The notes: a model not told the origin generated them from the sequence alone. DNA of 64,000 nt from Citromicrobium sp. UBA3494 (GCA_002377695.1 DFQH01000002.1:62001-126000), one strand, 5' to 3'. Positions 43,913 to 53,389 are shown, counted from the first letter of the stretch. Numbers and translations are program-made.

Positions 43913-44078
43913 AGCGTTTCCTCCTCATCAGCGGCGCACCAGGGGATTGGGGGAGCGGTGCGTCGCAGGAAGAGAGATGAAGTGCTGCGGCGGCCGGTGC
44001 ACGCGAGTTTCGACCGGCGGCGTGATTGATAGACGGACGTTACGGAATCCGGGACAAACGGTCGATTCTGTCCGACGA

Positions 44079-44092
44079 ACTACATCTGTAGT
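44079..44092. promoter_or_regulatory. Candidate BlaI/MecI/CopY-type operator
   Basis: ACTACATCTGTAGT is a perfect 6-bp inverted repeat with a 2-bp spacer. It fits the TACAnnTGTA core bound by BlaI/MecI/CopY winged-helix repressors. It lies 167 bp upstream of the urcA start. No such repressor gene is in the window. Confidence 0.45.
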
Positions 44093-44175
44093 CGTTGGCG
44101 GAATAGTCCAGATGGGCCGTGTCGATTGCCTTGTGGGAGGCCGGCGCGGGGCGGTGCAGCGGCCGCGGGCTTGGC

Positions 44176-44586
44176 TCAGCCGGGAATGACGGCCTGCGCG
44201 GAGCCGCCGTCGCCCTCGGGGGCGGCGATGATGTCACGCGTCACGCGGCCCTTCGCCACGGTGTTCGTCTTGGTATCGCCCACCGAAGAGCGGATGCCGG
44301 GAGCCGCTTCGCCAGCACGCTCCAGCGCCGAGGTTTCGACCTGGCTGCGCGCGGCAGGGCCGCCGAAGAGGGCTTCCAGCGCCTGTTCGGAGGCCGTGCC
44401 TTCGGTCGGCCGCGGGGCGCCGGGTTCGGGCGGGGCGAGGCTGAAATCGGGCGGAACCACCAGCGGTGCCTGGCGCTGCACGGCGAACTCGTCCGGCCGT
44501 TCGCGTCCCAGGATACCGCCGCCGCTGCCGCAGGCGGACAGGCCCATCGCGAAGGTGGCAAGGATGAGGAGGCTCTTGGTGCGCAT
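44176..44586 (-). CDS. DUF3035 lipoprotein (BamF-like)
   Basis: The 136-aa protein has a lipoprotein signal (LLILATFAMGLSAC), then RPDEFAVQRQAPLVVPPDFSL, typical of DUF3035. The family includes the alphaproteobacterial BAM-complex lipoprotein reported as BamF; whether this protein joins the BAM complex is inferred. It starts 3 bp after lspA, whose product would process its lipobox. Confidence 0.82.
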   Translation of the reverse strand: MRTKSLLILATFAMGLSACGSGGGILGRERPDEFAVQRQAPLVVPPDFSLAPPEPGAPRPTEGTASEQALEALFGGPAARSQVETSALERAGEAAPGIRSSVGDTKTNTVAKGRVTRDIIAAPEGDGGSAQAVIPG

Positions 44587-44589
44587 TAT

Positions 44590-45117
44590 TCAGCTCTCTT
44601 TCGCAGCTAACTGCATGTCTTTGTCGGCGCTCTTGTCGCGCAGGAAGAAGGATCGGGCAAGGATGATGAGCACGCCGATGGTGATCGCGGCGTCGGCCAC
44701 GTTGAAGATCAGGAAGGGGCGGAACGTGCCGAAATGCAGGTCCGCGTAGTCGATCACGTAACCGAAGAGGATGCGGTCGAGGATGTTGCCCAGCGCCCCG
44801 CCCAGGATCAGGCCCAGCCCGAAGATATCGCCCATGGCCCGCTCGCGCAGCATCCACAGGAACACGATGACCGCGATGGCGGCGGTGCCGAACACCAGTA
44901 TCCAGCGCGTCTCCACACTGTCGGCCTCGAACAGGCCCAGCGAGATGCCGAAGTTCTGGGTAAAGCGCAGGTCGAAGAAGGGCAGCAGCTGCTGCACGTC
45001 GCCCACCGAATCGATTTCCAGCGGGCCGGTGACGAGCCATTTGACGAACTGGTCCAGCCCGAACACGATCAGCGCGAGCACGAGGCCGGCGAGGCGGCGG
45101 TTCCAGGCACCTTCCAT
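44590..45117 (-). CDS. lspA: Lipoprotein signal peptidase (signal peptidase II)
   Basis: The 175-aa inner-membrane aspartyl protease has four hydrophobic segments and both catalytic-Asp motifs, GLILGGALGNILDRI and IFNVADAAITIGV. It cleaves prolipoprotein signals ahead of the lipid-modified Cys. It follows ileS by 7 bp, the conserved ileS-lspA order. Confidence 0.95.
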   Translation of the reverse strand: MEGAWNRRLAGLVLALIVFGLDQFVKWLVTGPLEIDSVGDVQQLLPFFDLRFTQNFGISLGLFEADSVETRWILVFGTAAIAVIVFLWMLRERAMGDIFGLGLILGGALGNILDRILFGYVIDYADLHFGTFRPFLIFNVADAAITIGVLIILARSFFLRDKSADKDMQLAAKES

Positions 45118-45124
45118 CAGTGTG

Positions 45125-48058
45125 TCACTCCTCGCTCACGACATCGGCACAGCGGTCGCACAGGGCGCCTTCCTCCGAAACACTCGGCAGCAGGCGCCAG
45201 CACCTGCCGCACTTGTTATCGGAAGAACGCGAAACTTGCACCCCTTCGCCTTCGTGGGTCTCGACTGACGCGGCGATGAACAGTTCCGCCAGATCGTCCA
45301 TGTCGAACCCTTGCGGCACGCGGGGGGCGGGCACGGAGACGGCTGCCTCGTTGCTCGACCGGATGGTCTTTTCGCGCCGCAGCGGCTCGATCGCCTCGGT
45401 TACGTCTTCGCGCAGATCGCGCAGTGCGGCGAAACGGGTGGCGAGCGCGTCGTCGGTCCAGTTTTCCGGCAGCGGGTCGATCTGCTGCAGGTGGATGCTC
45501 TTCGCGTCGGGGAAGCGGGTGCTCCACACTTCCTCGGCGGTGAACACCAGCACCGGAGCGGCATAGCGCACCAGCGCATGGAACAGCGTGTCGAGCACGG
45601 TGCGATAGGCGCGCCGCTGGGTCCACGCGGGATCGTCGCAATAGAGCCGGTCCTTGCGGATATCGAACAGGAAGGCCGAGAGGTCCTCGTTCGCGAACTC
45701 GGTCAGCAGGCGGGTATATTCGTTGAAATCGTAGTCCGTGATGCACTGCCGCAGCCTGGCGTCCAGCTCGGCCAGCTGGTGCAGCGTGTAGCGCTCAAGC
45801 TCGGGCATCTGGGCGTAGTCGACCGCTTCGGCAGCCTCGTAGCCTTCGAGCGCGCCGAGCATGTAGCGGAAGGTGTTGCGCAGCTTGCGGTACTGGTCCG
45901 CCACACCCTTCAGGATCTCGTCGCCGATGCGGTGGTCCATCGTCGAATCGACGCTCAGTGCCCACAGCCGCAGGATATCCGCGCCGTACTGATCCACGAT
46001 CTTGAGCGGATCGACCGTGTTGCCGAGGCTCTTCGACATCTTGCGCCCGTTCTGGTCCATGGTGAAGCCATGGGTCAGCACCTGGTCGTAGGGCGCGCGG
46101 CCGCGCGTGGCGCAGGATTCGAGCAGCGAGGACTGGAACCAGCCGCGATGCTGGTCGCTGCCTTCGAGGTAGAGATCGGCGGGCCAGGTCAGTGCGGGCC
46201 AGCGATCGCTTTCGAGCACGAAGACATGCGTGCAGCCCGAATCGAACCACACGTCGAGAATGTCGTGCACCATCTCGAAATCGTCGGGGTTGTGATCTGA
46301 GCCGAGGAATTCGGCCTTGCGCGCCTCGTCCCATGCATCGACGCCGCCCTCGCGGATGGCATCGACGACGCGCTCGTTCACGCTTGCATCCTGCAGGTAG
46401 GTGCCGTCCTTGCGGACGAACAGCGTGATCGGCACGCCCCACGCGCGCTGGCGCGAGAGCACCCAGTCGGGGCGGCCTTCGACCATCGAGCGGATGCGAT
46501 TGCGCCCGCGTTCGGGCACGAAGCGCACGCGTTCGATTTCGGAGAGGGCACGGCTGCGGAGGCTATTCTCCCCCTCCCCGCTCGGGGAGGGGGGCGGGGG
46601 GAGGGGCTGGCCTAGTGCATCGCCAGAAGGCCCCTCTCCCAACCCTCTCCCTTCAAGGGGAGAGGGCGATAAGGGCTTGTCCATCGGCACGAACCATTGC
46701 GGCGTGCAGCGGTAGATGATCTTCGCCTTCGAGCGCCACGAGTGCGGGTAGGAGTGTTTGTAGTCCGCGCTCGCGCTCAGCAGCGCGCCCGCATCACGCA
46801 GGTCCGAGCAGATCGGGCCGTCGGGCGCGTTGAACTTGGGGTTGATCACCGCGCGGCGGCGCTCGTCGTCACCGCCCAGCCACGCCCAGTCGTCGCGGTA
46901 TACGCCGCCATCATCGACCGCGAAGACCGGATCGATCCCGTTCTCGCGGCACAGATAGAAATCGTCCTCGCCATGGTCGGGCGACATGTGGACGAGGCCG
47001 GTCCCGCTGTCGGTGGTGACGAAGTCGCCCGCCAGCATCGGGCGGAGTTTTTCGTAGAACCCGCCGAGCTTGTGCATCGGGTGGCGGACCTTGGTCCCGG
47101 CGAATTGTGCACCACCCTTGTACAAGGTGTGAACGTAGTCGCTGTTGTCGTACTCGCAGCCAATTCGTTTCAGGAATGTAGGAACGAGCTCAGTCGCGAC
47201 GAGGAGCATCTTGCCTCGCCATTCTTCGAGATGCGGTTTGTCGTCGATCTCACCAGTCTTGATCTCGAAGAGAGAATACTCAACCTCCGGCCCATAGGCC
47301 AAAGCCTGGTTCACCGGGATCGTCCACGGCGTCGTCGTCCAGATCACCGCATGCGCGCCGACCAGTTCGGGAATCGGCGACTCCACGATCTGGAACGCCA
47401 CGTCGATCTGGGTCGAGGTGATGTCTTCGTACTCGACCTCGGCTTCGGCGAGCGCGGTCTTCTCGACGGGCGACCACATCACCGGCTTGGAGCCGCGATA
47501 GAGATTGCCCGCTTCGGCGAACTTCATCAGCTCGGACACGATCGTCGCCTCGCTGTCGAAATCCATCGTCAGGTAGGGATGATCCCAGTCGCCCATGATG
47601 CCGAGGCGTTTGAGCTGTTCGCGCTGGGTATCGACCCATTTCTGCGCATAGGCGCGGCATTCGGCGCGGAATTCGGTGCGCGGAACCTCGTCCTTGTTGA
47701 GCTTCTTCTTGCGGTACTGTTCCTCGACCTTCCACTCGATCGGCAGGCCGTGGCAGTCCCACCCGGGAACGTAAGGCGCATCCTTGCCGAGCAGGCTCTG
47801 CGTGCGGACCACCATGTCCTTCAGGATGTGGTTGAGCGCGTGGCCGACGTGGATATCGCCGTTCGCATAGGGCGGGCCATCGTGGAGGATGAACTTTTCG
47901 GAACCCGCACGCTCGGCGCGCAGCTTGCCGTGCAGGTCGCTATCCTGCCAGCCAGCCAGAATGCCCGGCTCCTTCTGCGGGAGCCCGGCTTTCATGGGGA
48001 AATCGGTTTTCGGCAGGAAGACGGTGTCCCCCCAGTCCTTTTTTGTATCGTCGCTCAT
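45125..48058 (-). CDS. ileS: Isoleucine-tRNA ligase (contains an in-frame repeat insertion)
   Basis: From MSDDTKKDWGDTVFLPKTDF the enzyme is 977 aa. It has the class I motifs DGPPYANGDIHVGHALNHIL (HIGH box variant HVGH) and GRKMSKSLGNTVDP (KMSKS, about residue 675), the editing domain in between, and a C-terminal zinc knuckle NKCGRCWRLLPSV...LCDRCADV. Residues about 462-499, between PQWFVPMDK and LRSRALSEI, are a Pro/Gly/Glu-rich insertion encoded by a palindromic repeat (46562-46675). The frame is intact, so the product is probably active. Upstream ATGs were rejected for lack of homology. Confidence 0.95.
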   Translation of the reverse strand: MSDDTKKDWGDTVFLPKTDFPMKAGLPQKEPGILAGWQDSDLHGKLRAERAGSEKFILHDGPPYANGDIHVGHALNHILKDMVVRTQSLLGKDAPYVPGWDCHGLPIEWKVEEQYRKKKLNKDEVPRTEFRAECRAYAQKWVDTQREQLKRLGIMGDWDHPYLTMDFDSEATIVSELMKFAEAGNLYRGSKPVMWSPVEKTALAEAEVEYEDITSTQIDVAFQIVESPIPELVGAHAVIWTTTPWTIPVNQALAYGPEVEYSLFEIKTGEIDDKPHLEEWRGKMLLVATELVPTFLKRIGCEYDNSDYVHTLYKGGAQFAGTKVRHPMHKLGGFYEKLRPMLAGDFVTTDSGTGLVHMSPDHGEDDFYLCRENGIDPVFAVDDGGVYRDDWAWLGGDDERRRAVINPKFNAPDGPICSDLRDAGALLSASADYKHSYPHSWRSKAKIIYRCTPQWFVPMDKPLSPSPLEGRGLGEGPSGDALGQPLPPPPSPSGEGENSLRSRALSEIERVRFVPERGRNRIRSMVEGRPDWVLSRQRAWGVPITLFVRKDGTYLQDASVNERVVDAIREGGVDAWDEARKAEFLGSDHNPDDFEMVHDILDVWFDSGCTHVFVLESDRWPALTWPADLYLEGSDQHRGWFQSSLLESCATRGRAPYDQVLTHGFTMDQNGRKMSKSLGNTVDPLKIVDQYGADILRLWALSVDSTMDHRIGDEILKGVADQYRKLRNTFRYMLGALEGYEAAEAVDYAQMPELERYTLHQLAELDARLRQCITDYDFNEYTRLLTEFANEDLSAFLFDIRKDRLYCDDPAWTQRRAYRTVLDTLFHALVRYAAPVLVFTAEEVWSTRFPDAKSIHLQQIDPLPENWTDDALATRFAALRDLREDVTEAIEPLRREKTIRSSNEAAVSVPAPRVPQGFDMDDLAELFIAASVETHEGEGVQVSRSSDNKCGRCWRLLPSVSEEGALCDRCADVVSEE
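46562..46675. repeat. Palindromic repeat element inserted in ileS
   Basis: The 114-bp (38-codon) segment contains two stem-loops: CCCCTCCCCG/CGGGGAGGGG (46571-46580 with 46583-46592) and CCCTCTCCC/GGGAGAGGG (46643-46651 with 46658-46666). The composition is unlike the flanking coding sequence. It has the look of the dispersed palindromic repeats commonly found between genes in GC-rich proteobacteria, but no second copy is present in this window. Confidence 0.75.
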
Positions 48059-48335
48059 CAGGCGCGAGGCCTTAGCCGGGCCTTGTGCATCGCGCAATTT
48101 TTCGATTGCCATGCCCGATATCGCTTTGCGCGGAGAGGTCGCACAAGCCGCGAAGCTCCACGCTGTCCTACACGCCCCTGGCTCGCTAACCTCGCCGCCG
48201 CTCTTTGATACCGTCGATCTTCGCGCGTCGCTTCTCGCAGCGCGGAATCCACCCTGGCACCAGGGGCGGGTTTTTTGACCCCAGGACACTGTGTCAGGTG
48301 TGTCAGAAGCCGCTACGCGCCCTCAGCGCGAAACC

Positions 48336-49265
48336 CTACTCCGCCAGCAACTGTCGCGCTTCGGCGCAATCCCGGTCCATCTGCGCGATCAGCGCGTCGA
48401 GCGAGTCGAACTTCGCCTCGGGCCGGATGAAGTGGTGCAGCGCCACCTCGATTTCCTGTCCGTAGAGATCGCCCGAGAAATCGAAGAAGTAGGGTTCGAG
48501 CAGCTCCTTGGCAGGCTCGAACTGCGGGCGGATGCCGACATTGGCGGCGCCTTTCAGCACTTCGCCGGAAGACAGGATGCGGCCTGTAACGGCATAGATG
48601 CCGTATTTGGGACGCAGGTAATCCTCGAGCGCGAGGTTGGCGGTGGGATAGCCGATTTCGCGCCCGCGCTTGTCTCCATGTTCCACGATCCCGCGAATTG
48701 CGAAGGGGCGGGTGAGCAGCTGCGCCGCAGCTTGCGGCTCACCTGCCTTGAGCAGGTCCCGAATCCGGCTGGAGGAGACGACCGCACCGCCATCGCTCAC
48801 CGCCGATACGGTGCGTGCTTCCAGCCCATGCTTCGCGCCATGTTCTTTCAGCAGCGCGGCATTGCCCTTCGCGCCCTTGCCGAAGGTGAAATCCTCGCCC
48901 GTCAGCACGCCATGCGCGCCGAACCGCTCGACGAGGATCCGCTCGATGAAGTCTTCCGCGCTGGTGCCGGCCAGCCCGGCATCGAAGTGGAACACCAGCA
49001 TCGCGGTCGCCCCGAAGGCGAGATAGAGCTCGTGCCGCTGTTCGAGGCTGGTCAGCCGGAAGGGCGCGGTGTCGGGCCGGAAGAACTGCACCGGGTGCGG
49101 ATCGAAGGTGGCGACGATCACCGGCCGCTCTTCCTCGCGCGCCCAGCGGATCGCCTCGCCCGCGACCGCCTGATGCCCTTTGTGAAACCCGTCGAAATTG
49201 CCGAGCGCGACGATCGCCCCGCGCAAGGGCGCAGGCACCGGCTCGCGATGGTCGAGCCACCTCAC
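48336..49265 (-). CDS. ribF: Bifunctional riboflavin kinase/FAD synthetase
   Basis: The 309-aa enzyme makes FMN and FAD. The N-terminal FAD synthetase has VALGNFDGFHKGHQAV and FDPHPVQFF; VSSSRIRDLL is conserved; and the C-terminal kinase has HGDKRGREIGYPTANL. The start is the GTG overlapping the dipeptidase stop (GTGA), giving VRWLDHREP; the longer frame upstream lies on another gene. The 277 bp between it and the ileS start hold no gene. Confidence 0.93.
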   Translation of the reverse strand: MRWLDHREPVPAPLRGAIVALGNFDGFHKGHQAVAGEAIRWAREEERPVIVATFDPHPVQFFRPDTAPFRLTSLEQRHELYLAFGATAMLVFHFDAGLAGTSAEDFIERILVERFGAHGVLTGEDFTFGKGAKGNAALLKEHGAKHGLEARTVSAVSDGGAVVSSSRIRDLLKAGEPQAAAQLLTRPFAIRGIVEHGDKRGREIGYPTANLALEDYLRPKYGIYAVTGRILSSGEVLKGAANVGIRPQFEPAKELLEPYFFDFSGDLYGQEIEVALHHFIRPEAKFDSLDALIAQMDRDCAEARQLLAE

Positions 49266-50464
49266 GGGACTGGCACCGAATCCACGGACATCCGTAAGGG
49301 CTCCAGGTCTTCGCGCAGCACGCGCAGTGCATTCTCGCCCATCGCCGCGCGAATCTCGTCCTCGGTGAAGCCTTCGTCCATCAGCGCCTGCGTCACCTGC
49401 ACCAGCTGCGAGGTATCGAACCGGACGGTCACTGCGCCGTCGTAGTCGCTGCCCAGCGCCACGTGTTCGATCCCGACGAGGTCGCGGACATGCTTCATCG
49501 CCCTGGCCGTATCGCGCGGGGACGTGCCGCACACGGCGCCGTCCCAGTAGCCGATGCCGATGACGCCGCCGGTTTTCGCAACGCCGCGAATCTCCTGGTC
49601 GGTCAGGTTGCGATTGACGTCGCAGGTGGCTTGCACCCCGCCGTGGCTGGAGACGACCGGGCGGCGCGACATGGAAAGAATGTCCGCCACGCAGGCATGG
49701 CTGCAATGCGCGATGTCGACCACCATGCCGAGCTCTTCCATGCGGCGGACGACTGCGCGGCCCTTCTCGGTCAGCCCGCCCTTCTCGATCCCGTGCATCG
49801 ATCCGGCGAGATCGGTATCGAAGAAGTGCGTGAGGCTCGCCATGCGGAAGCCGGCAGAGCGCAGCTTGTCGAGATTGTAGATGTCGCCTTCGAGGTTCTG
49901 GAGCCCTTCGACGCTAAGCAAGGCTCCGACCGGTTTCGGGTCTTTGCCGGATTGGTAGCGGAGAAGACCATCGATGTGGTCTGCGTAGGCGACCTTCACG
50001 AGCTCGCCATTGGAATCCGCTATGGCCCGGTCCAGCTTTTCGGCGTGCCACAGCGAGCGCTCCAGCAGGCTGGTCCAGGTGCGGGTGGGCTGCAGTTGGG
50101 CAATCACCAGCGTGGTGATGTTGTCGCTGTCAGCGTCGTTCGCGTCGTAGTTCTGGCCCTTGGGCGTCTTGGTCACGCTGGAGAACACCTGCAGCGCGAC
50201 GTTGCCTTCTGCGAGGCGCGGCAGGTCCATGTGCCCGCGATCCGCGCGATCCAGCAGGTTGCGGTTCCACAGCAGCGTGTCCGAATGCAGATCGACGATG
50301 GTCAGCGTTGCGTGCAGCGCCTTCGCCTCGTCGGAGACTTCGATCAGCGGTTCGCCGTCGATCTGGTTCATGCTGCGCTCGGCGATGCCCGGGGCGAACT
50401 GGAAGAAGCCCGCGATGCCGATCAGCAGCACCAGTCCGACGATGATCAGGACGGTCTTCTTCAC
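49262..50464 (-). CDS. Membrane dipeptidase (M19 family)
   Basis: The 400-aa protein has an N-terminal membrane anchor (MKKTVLIIVGLVLLIGIAGF) and the renal dipeptidase fold: TIVDLHSDTLLWNR (HxD metal ligands), LSVEGLQNLEGD (bridging Glu), DIAHCSHACVADIL (His) and SSHGG. It cleaves dipeptides with a free C-terminus, at the periplasmic face. It overlaps folA and ribF by 4 bp each. Confidence 0.92.
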   Translation of the reverse strand: MKKTVLIIVGLVLLIGIAGFFQFAPGIAERSMNQIDGEPLIEVSDEAKALHATLTIVDLHSDTLLWNRNLLDRADRGHMDLPRLAEGNVALQVFSSVTKTPKGQNYDANDADSDNITTLVIAQLQPTRTWTSLLERSLWHAEKLDRAIADSNGELVKVAYADHIDGLLRYQSGKDPKPVGALLSVEGLQNLEGDIYNLDKLRSAGFRMASLTHFFDTDLAGSMHGIEKGGLTEKGRAVVRRMEELGMVVDIAHCSHACVADILSMSRRPVVSSHGGVQATCDVNRNLTDQEIRGVAKTGGVIGIGYWDGAVCGTSPRDTARAMKHVRDLVGIEHVALGSDYDGAVTVRFDTSQLVQVTQALMDEGFTEDEIRAAMGENALRVLREDLEPLRMSVDSVPVP

Positions 50465-50952
50465 GTGCGGCGCTCGTAGGTGATGAAGGAGAAGGCGGGC
50501 GTGTCGCCGCTGGCTTCGTGGTCCTCGCGCGCAACTTCCTTCCAGCGCGATTCGTCGGGCGCGTCCATGAAGGTGTCGCCTTCATAGTCGGCGTGGATCT
50601 GCGTCAGCTCGATTCGCTCCGCCTGCGGTTCGAACAGCACGAAGACGTCGGAGCCGCCGATCACCGCGGTTTCCTCGCCCCCTGCGGCCGCCAGTGCTTC
50701 GGGTACGGACATGGCCCGCTCCGCCCCTGGCGCCTCCCAGTCGCTATCGCGGGTGAGCACGATGTGGCGGCGACCGGGCAGGGGCGAATCGAAGCTTTCG
50801 AAGGTCTTGCGGCCCATGATCATCGGCTTGCCGGTGGTGAGCGCCTTGAAGTGCTTGAGGTCCGCCGGAATGTGCCAGGGCAGCTCGCCATCCTTGCCGA
50901 TCGCGCCATTGGCGGCGCGGGCATAGACGAGGAATAGCGTGTCTTCGATCAT
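50461..50952 (-). CDS. folA: Dihydrofolate reductase
   Basis: The 163-aa NADPH enzyme reduces dihydrofolate to tetrahydrofolate. Motifs are YARAANGAIGKDGELPWHIPADLKHFK (catalytic acidic residue in IPADL), PMIMGRKTFESF, LPGRRHIVLTRD and VIGGSDVF. Its ATG overlaps the purK stop (ATGA). No thyA is adjacent. Confidence 0.94.
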   Translation of the reverse strand: MIEDTLFLVYARAANGAIGKDGELPWHIPADLKHFKALTTGKPMIMGRKTFESFDSPLPGRRHIVLTRDSDWEAPGAERAMSVPEALAAAGGEETAVIGGSDVFVLFEPQAERIELTQIHADYEGDTFMDAPDESRWKEVAREDHEASGDTPAFSFITYERRT

Positions 50953-52022
50953 CGGGCAGGCTCCTCTTCCGGCCATTCCAGCCGCGTGATGTGGCCCATC
51001 TTGCGCCCCTCGGGCGCTTGCGTCTTGCCGTAGAGGTGCAGGTGCGCGGTGGGATCGCGCAGCGCCTCGTGCGCGGTTGCGGCGGCAGGGCCGATCACGT
51101 TTTCCATCGTAACACGCGGCGCGACGCGGCGGGTGTCGCCCAGCGGGAGGCCACAGATCGCGCGGACCTGGTTCTCGAACTGGCTGGTCGCGGCCCCTTC
51201 GATGGTCCAGTGGCCCGAATTGTGCGTTCGCGGGGCCATCTCGTTGAAGATAGGCCCGTCCTTGCTGGCGAAGAATTCGAGCGTGAGCACGCCGACATAG
51301 CCGAGCTTGTCCGCCACCGCCTTTGCCAGCTTGCGCGCTTCGTCCACCTGGTCGCCGACGATGTCGGGGGCGGGCAGGGTAGAGCGTGCGAGAATGCCGT
51401 CCTCGTGACCATTCTCGGAGCTTTCCCAGAACGCGACCACGCCATCCGCGCGCCGCGCGAGAATGACCGAGAACTCGCATTCGAACTGCACGAACCCTTC
51501 GAGAATGCAGGGCGCATCGGGCAGGTCGAGCGCCTCGGCCTCTTCACGCGAGGAGATTCGCCACTGGCCTTTGCCGTCGTAGCCGTCGCGACGGGTCTTG
51601 AGGATCGCGGGCGTTCCCAGCGCGTCGATCCCGGCGAGCAGGTCACTGTGCGAATCGACCGCGTGGAAGGGCGCGGGCGTGCCACCCAGATCGGCGACGA
51701 AGCGCTTCTCGGCCAACCGGTCCTGCGCAATCGCCAGCGCGCGCGGGTGTGGCGCCAGTTTGTCGGCAATGGCCTCCAGCGGGGCAGCAGGCACGTTCTC
51801 GAATTCGAGCGTGATCACGTCGCACCGGTCGGCAAACGCCTTGAGGGCCGCTGCATCGTGCCAGTCCGCGCTGACATATTCGCTGCACACCTGCGCGATC
51901 ACCGCGTCCCCTTCGGGCGCGAAGGCGATGACATGATAACCCAGTTGCGCGGCGGAAATGGCGAGCATGCGGCCAAGCTGGCCGCCCCCGAGAATGCCGA
52001 TGGTTCCGCCCGGCTCGATCAT
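50949..52022 (-). CDS. purK: N5-carboxyaminoimidazole ribonucleotide synthase
   Basis: The 357-aa ATP-grasp enzyme converts AIR to N5-CAIR in purine synthesis. It shows [37 protein letters not shown] and [20 protein letters not shown]. It overlaps purE and folA by 4 bp, forming a tightly coupled purine/folate unit. Confidence 0.95.
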   Translation of the reverse strand: MIEPGGTIGILGGGQLGRMLAISAAQLGYHVIAFAPEGDAVIAQVCSEYVSADWHDAAALKAFADRCDVITLEFENVPAAPLEAIADKLAPHPRALAIAQDRLAEKRFVADLGGTPAPFHAVDSHSDLLAGIDALGTPAILKTRRDGYDGKGQWRISSREEAEALDLPDAPCILEGFVQFECEFSVILARRADGVVAFWESSENGHEDGILARSTLPAPDIVGDQVDEARKLAKAVADKLGYVGVLTLEFFASKDGPIFNEMAPRTHNSGHWTIEGAATSQFENQVRAICGLPLGDTRRVAPRVTMENVIGPAAATAHEALRDPTAHLHLYGKTQAPEGRKMGHITRLEWPEEEPAR

Positions 52023-52510
52023 CCTTCGCTGGGCTTCTCGGCAACGGCCTCGCTGCGCGCCGTGCGCCAGGCAACCAGGCGTTCCATCACCTGCGCGTCA
52101 TGCGCGCCCAGGATCGAGGCAGCGAGGAGGCCTGCATTGGTCGCCCCGGCTTCGCCGATCGCAAGCGTGCCGACGGGCACGCCGGCGGGCATCTGCGCGA
52201 TCGACAACAGGCTATCCATCCCGGAGAGCGCTTTCGAGCGGACCGGCACGCCCAGCACGGGCAGCGGCGTCATCGCGGCAATCATCCCGGGTAGGTGGGC
52301 TGCTCCGCCCGCGCCCGCGATCACGACCTTGAAGCCTTCGTCCACCGCGCCTTTGGCGAAATCGTACATCCGGTCGGGCGTGCGATGGGCGGATACGATC
52401 CGCACATCATGCGCAATGCCCAGTTCGTCCAGAACGTCGGCGGCGCATTTCATGGTCGGCCAGTCGGACTGGCTGCCCATCACGATTGCGACCAGGAGGG
52501 CGTCAGCCAT
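52019..52510 (-). CDS. purE: 5-(Carboxyamino)imidazole ribonucleotide mutase
   Basis: The 163-aa class I PurE has [31 protein letters not shown] and [28 protein letters not shown]. It converts N5-CAIR to CAIR after PurK. It is coupled to purK (4-bp overlap) and touches the end of gpmA by 1 bp. Confidence 0.95.
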   Translation of the reverse strand: MADALLVAIVMGSQSDWPTMKCAADVLDELGIAHDVRIVSAHRTPDRMYDFAKGAVDEGFKVVIAGAGGAAHLPGMIAAMTPLPVLGVPVRSKALSGMDSLLSIAQMPAGVPVGTLAIGEAGATNAGLLAASILGAHDAQVMERLVAWRTARSEAVAEKPSEG

Positions 52511-53196
52511 CAGGTTTCTTCCAGATACTGCCGCTCGCCCGCGACCTTGCCGTTTTCGAAGAGGTAGACGATCGGGCGGCCGGTGGGGATTTCGAGGCCG
52601 GTGATCTCGTCGTCCGAAATGTTCGAGAGGTGTTTGACCAGCGCGCGCAGCGAATTGCCGTGGGCGGAGACGATCACCGTGCGATCCCCTGTCAGCTCGG
52701 GCAGAATGTGCTCTTCCCAGTAAGGCAGCACGCGCTCGATTGTCAGCTTGAGGCTCTCGGTATCGGGCACGTCTATGCCTTCGTAGCGAGGGTCCGCGCC
52801 GGGATCATACTCGCTGCCCGCTTCCATCGGCGGGGGCGGGGTGTCGAAGCTGCGGCGCCAGATGTGCACCTGCTCGTCGCCGTGCTTGTCGCGGGTTTCC
52901 TGCTTGTTCAGACCTGTGAGGCCGCCATAGTGGCGCTCGTTCAGGTGCCAGTCCTTGGTCACCGGGATCCATACCCGCCCGCATTCCTCCAGCGCGAGGT
53001 TGAGCGTGCGGATCGCGCGGGTCTGCAGCGAGGTGAAGGCGAGATCGGGCAGCACGCCCTTGTCCTTCAGCAGGCGCCCCGCGGCGCGGGCTTCTTCAAC
53101 CCCCTTCTCGGTCAGGTCGACATCCCACCAGCCGGTAAAGCGGTTGGCGAGGTTCCATTCCGACTGCCCGTGACGGACGAGGATCAGCGTTGCCAA
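52510..53196 (-). CDS. gpmA: 2,3-Bisphosphoglycerate-dependent phosphoglycerate mutase
   Basis: The 228-aa glycolytic enzyme has the phosphohistidine motif [42 protein letters not shown] (catalytic Glu) and [17 protein letters not shown]. It interconverts 3- and 2-phosphoglycerate. It is the first gene of the leftward gpmA-purE-purK-folA-dipeptidase-ribF string. Confidence 0.95.
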   Translation of the reverse strand: MATLILVRHGQSEWNLANRFTGWWDVDLTEKGVEEARAAGRLLKDKGVLPDLAFTSLQTRAIRTLNLALEECGRVWIPVTKDWHLNERHYGGLTGLNKQETRDKHGDEQVHIWRRSFDTPPPPMEAGSEYDPGADPRYEGIDVPDTESLKLTIERVLPYWEEHILPELTGDRTVIVSAHGNSLRALVKHLSNISDDEITGLEIPTGRPIVYLFENGKVAGERQYLEET

Positions 53197-53230
53197 AGTT
53201 CATGCTCCCTTGCGGATAGGCTGCGAGCCG

Positions 53231-53389
53231 TTAGCTGCCTGGCTCTTCTTTGGGAAGATCGAGCTGCCCGCGGCCATCCTTGTGCGCCCGCGCCTGCGCC
53301 TTGCGGCGGCGAAGGTTCTCGCGCAGCTGCGCGGCCAGGCGTTCGGCCTTCTTGTCCGCTGGCTTGTCGGCTGGGGAATGCTCGCTCAT
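53231..53389 (-). CDS. Conserved-looking small basic protein (52 aa)
   Basis: MSEHSPADKPADKKAERLAA begins a 52-aa protein with an amphipathic basic helix (QLRENLRRRKAQARAHKDG). Short proteins of this type follow or precede tRNA and metabolic genes in sphingomonads. The longer frame upstream runs into the tRNA promoter region and was not used. No function is assigned. Confidence 0.6.
   Translation of the reverse strand: MSEHSPADKPADKKAERLAAQLRENLRRRKAQARAHKDGRGQLDLPKEEPGS

Noticed and set aside
43521..44189. Plus-strand frame of 222 codons over urcA
   Set aside because: It starts inside the terminator region and is antisense to urcA, which has a signal peptide and family motif.
46401..46715. 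Plus-strand frame of 104 codons across the ileS repeat
   Set aside because: Its Ser/Pro/Gly/Glu motifs come from reading the palindromic repeat on the other strand; IleS is the true product.
50991..52604. Plus-strand frame of 537 codons
   Set aside because: It is antisense to purK and purE and lacks domain features.
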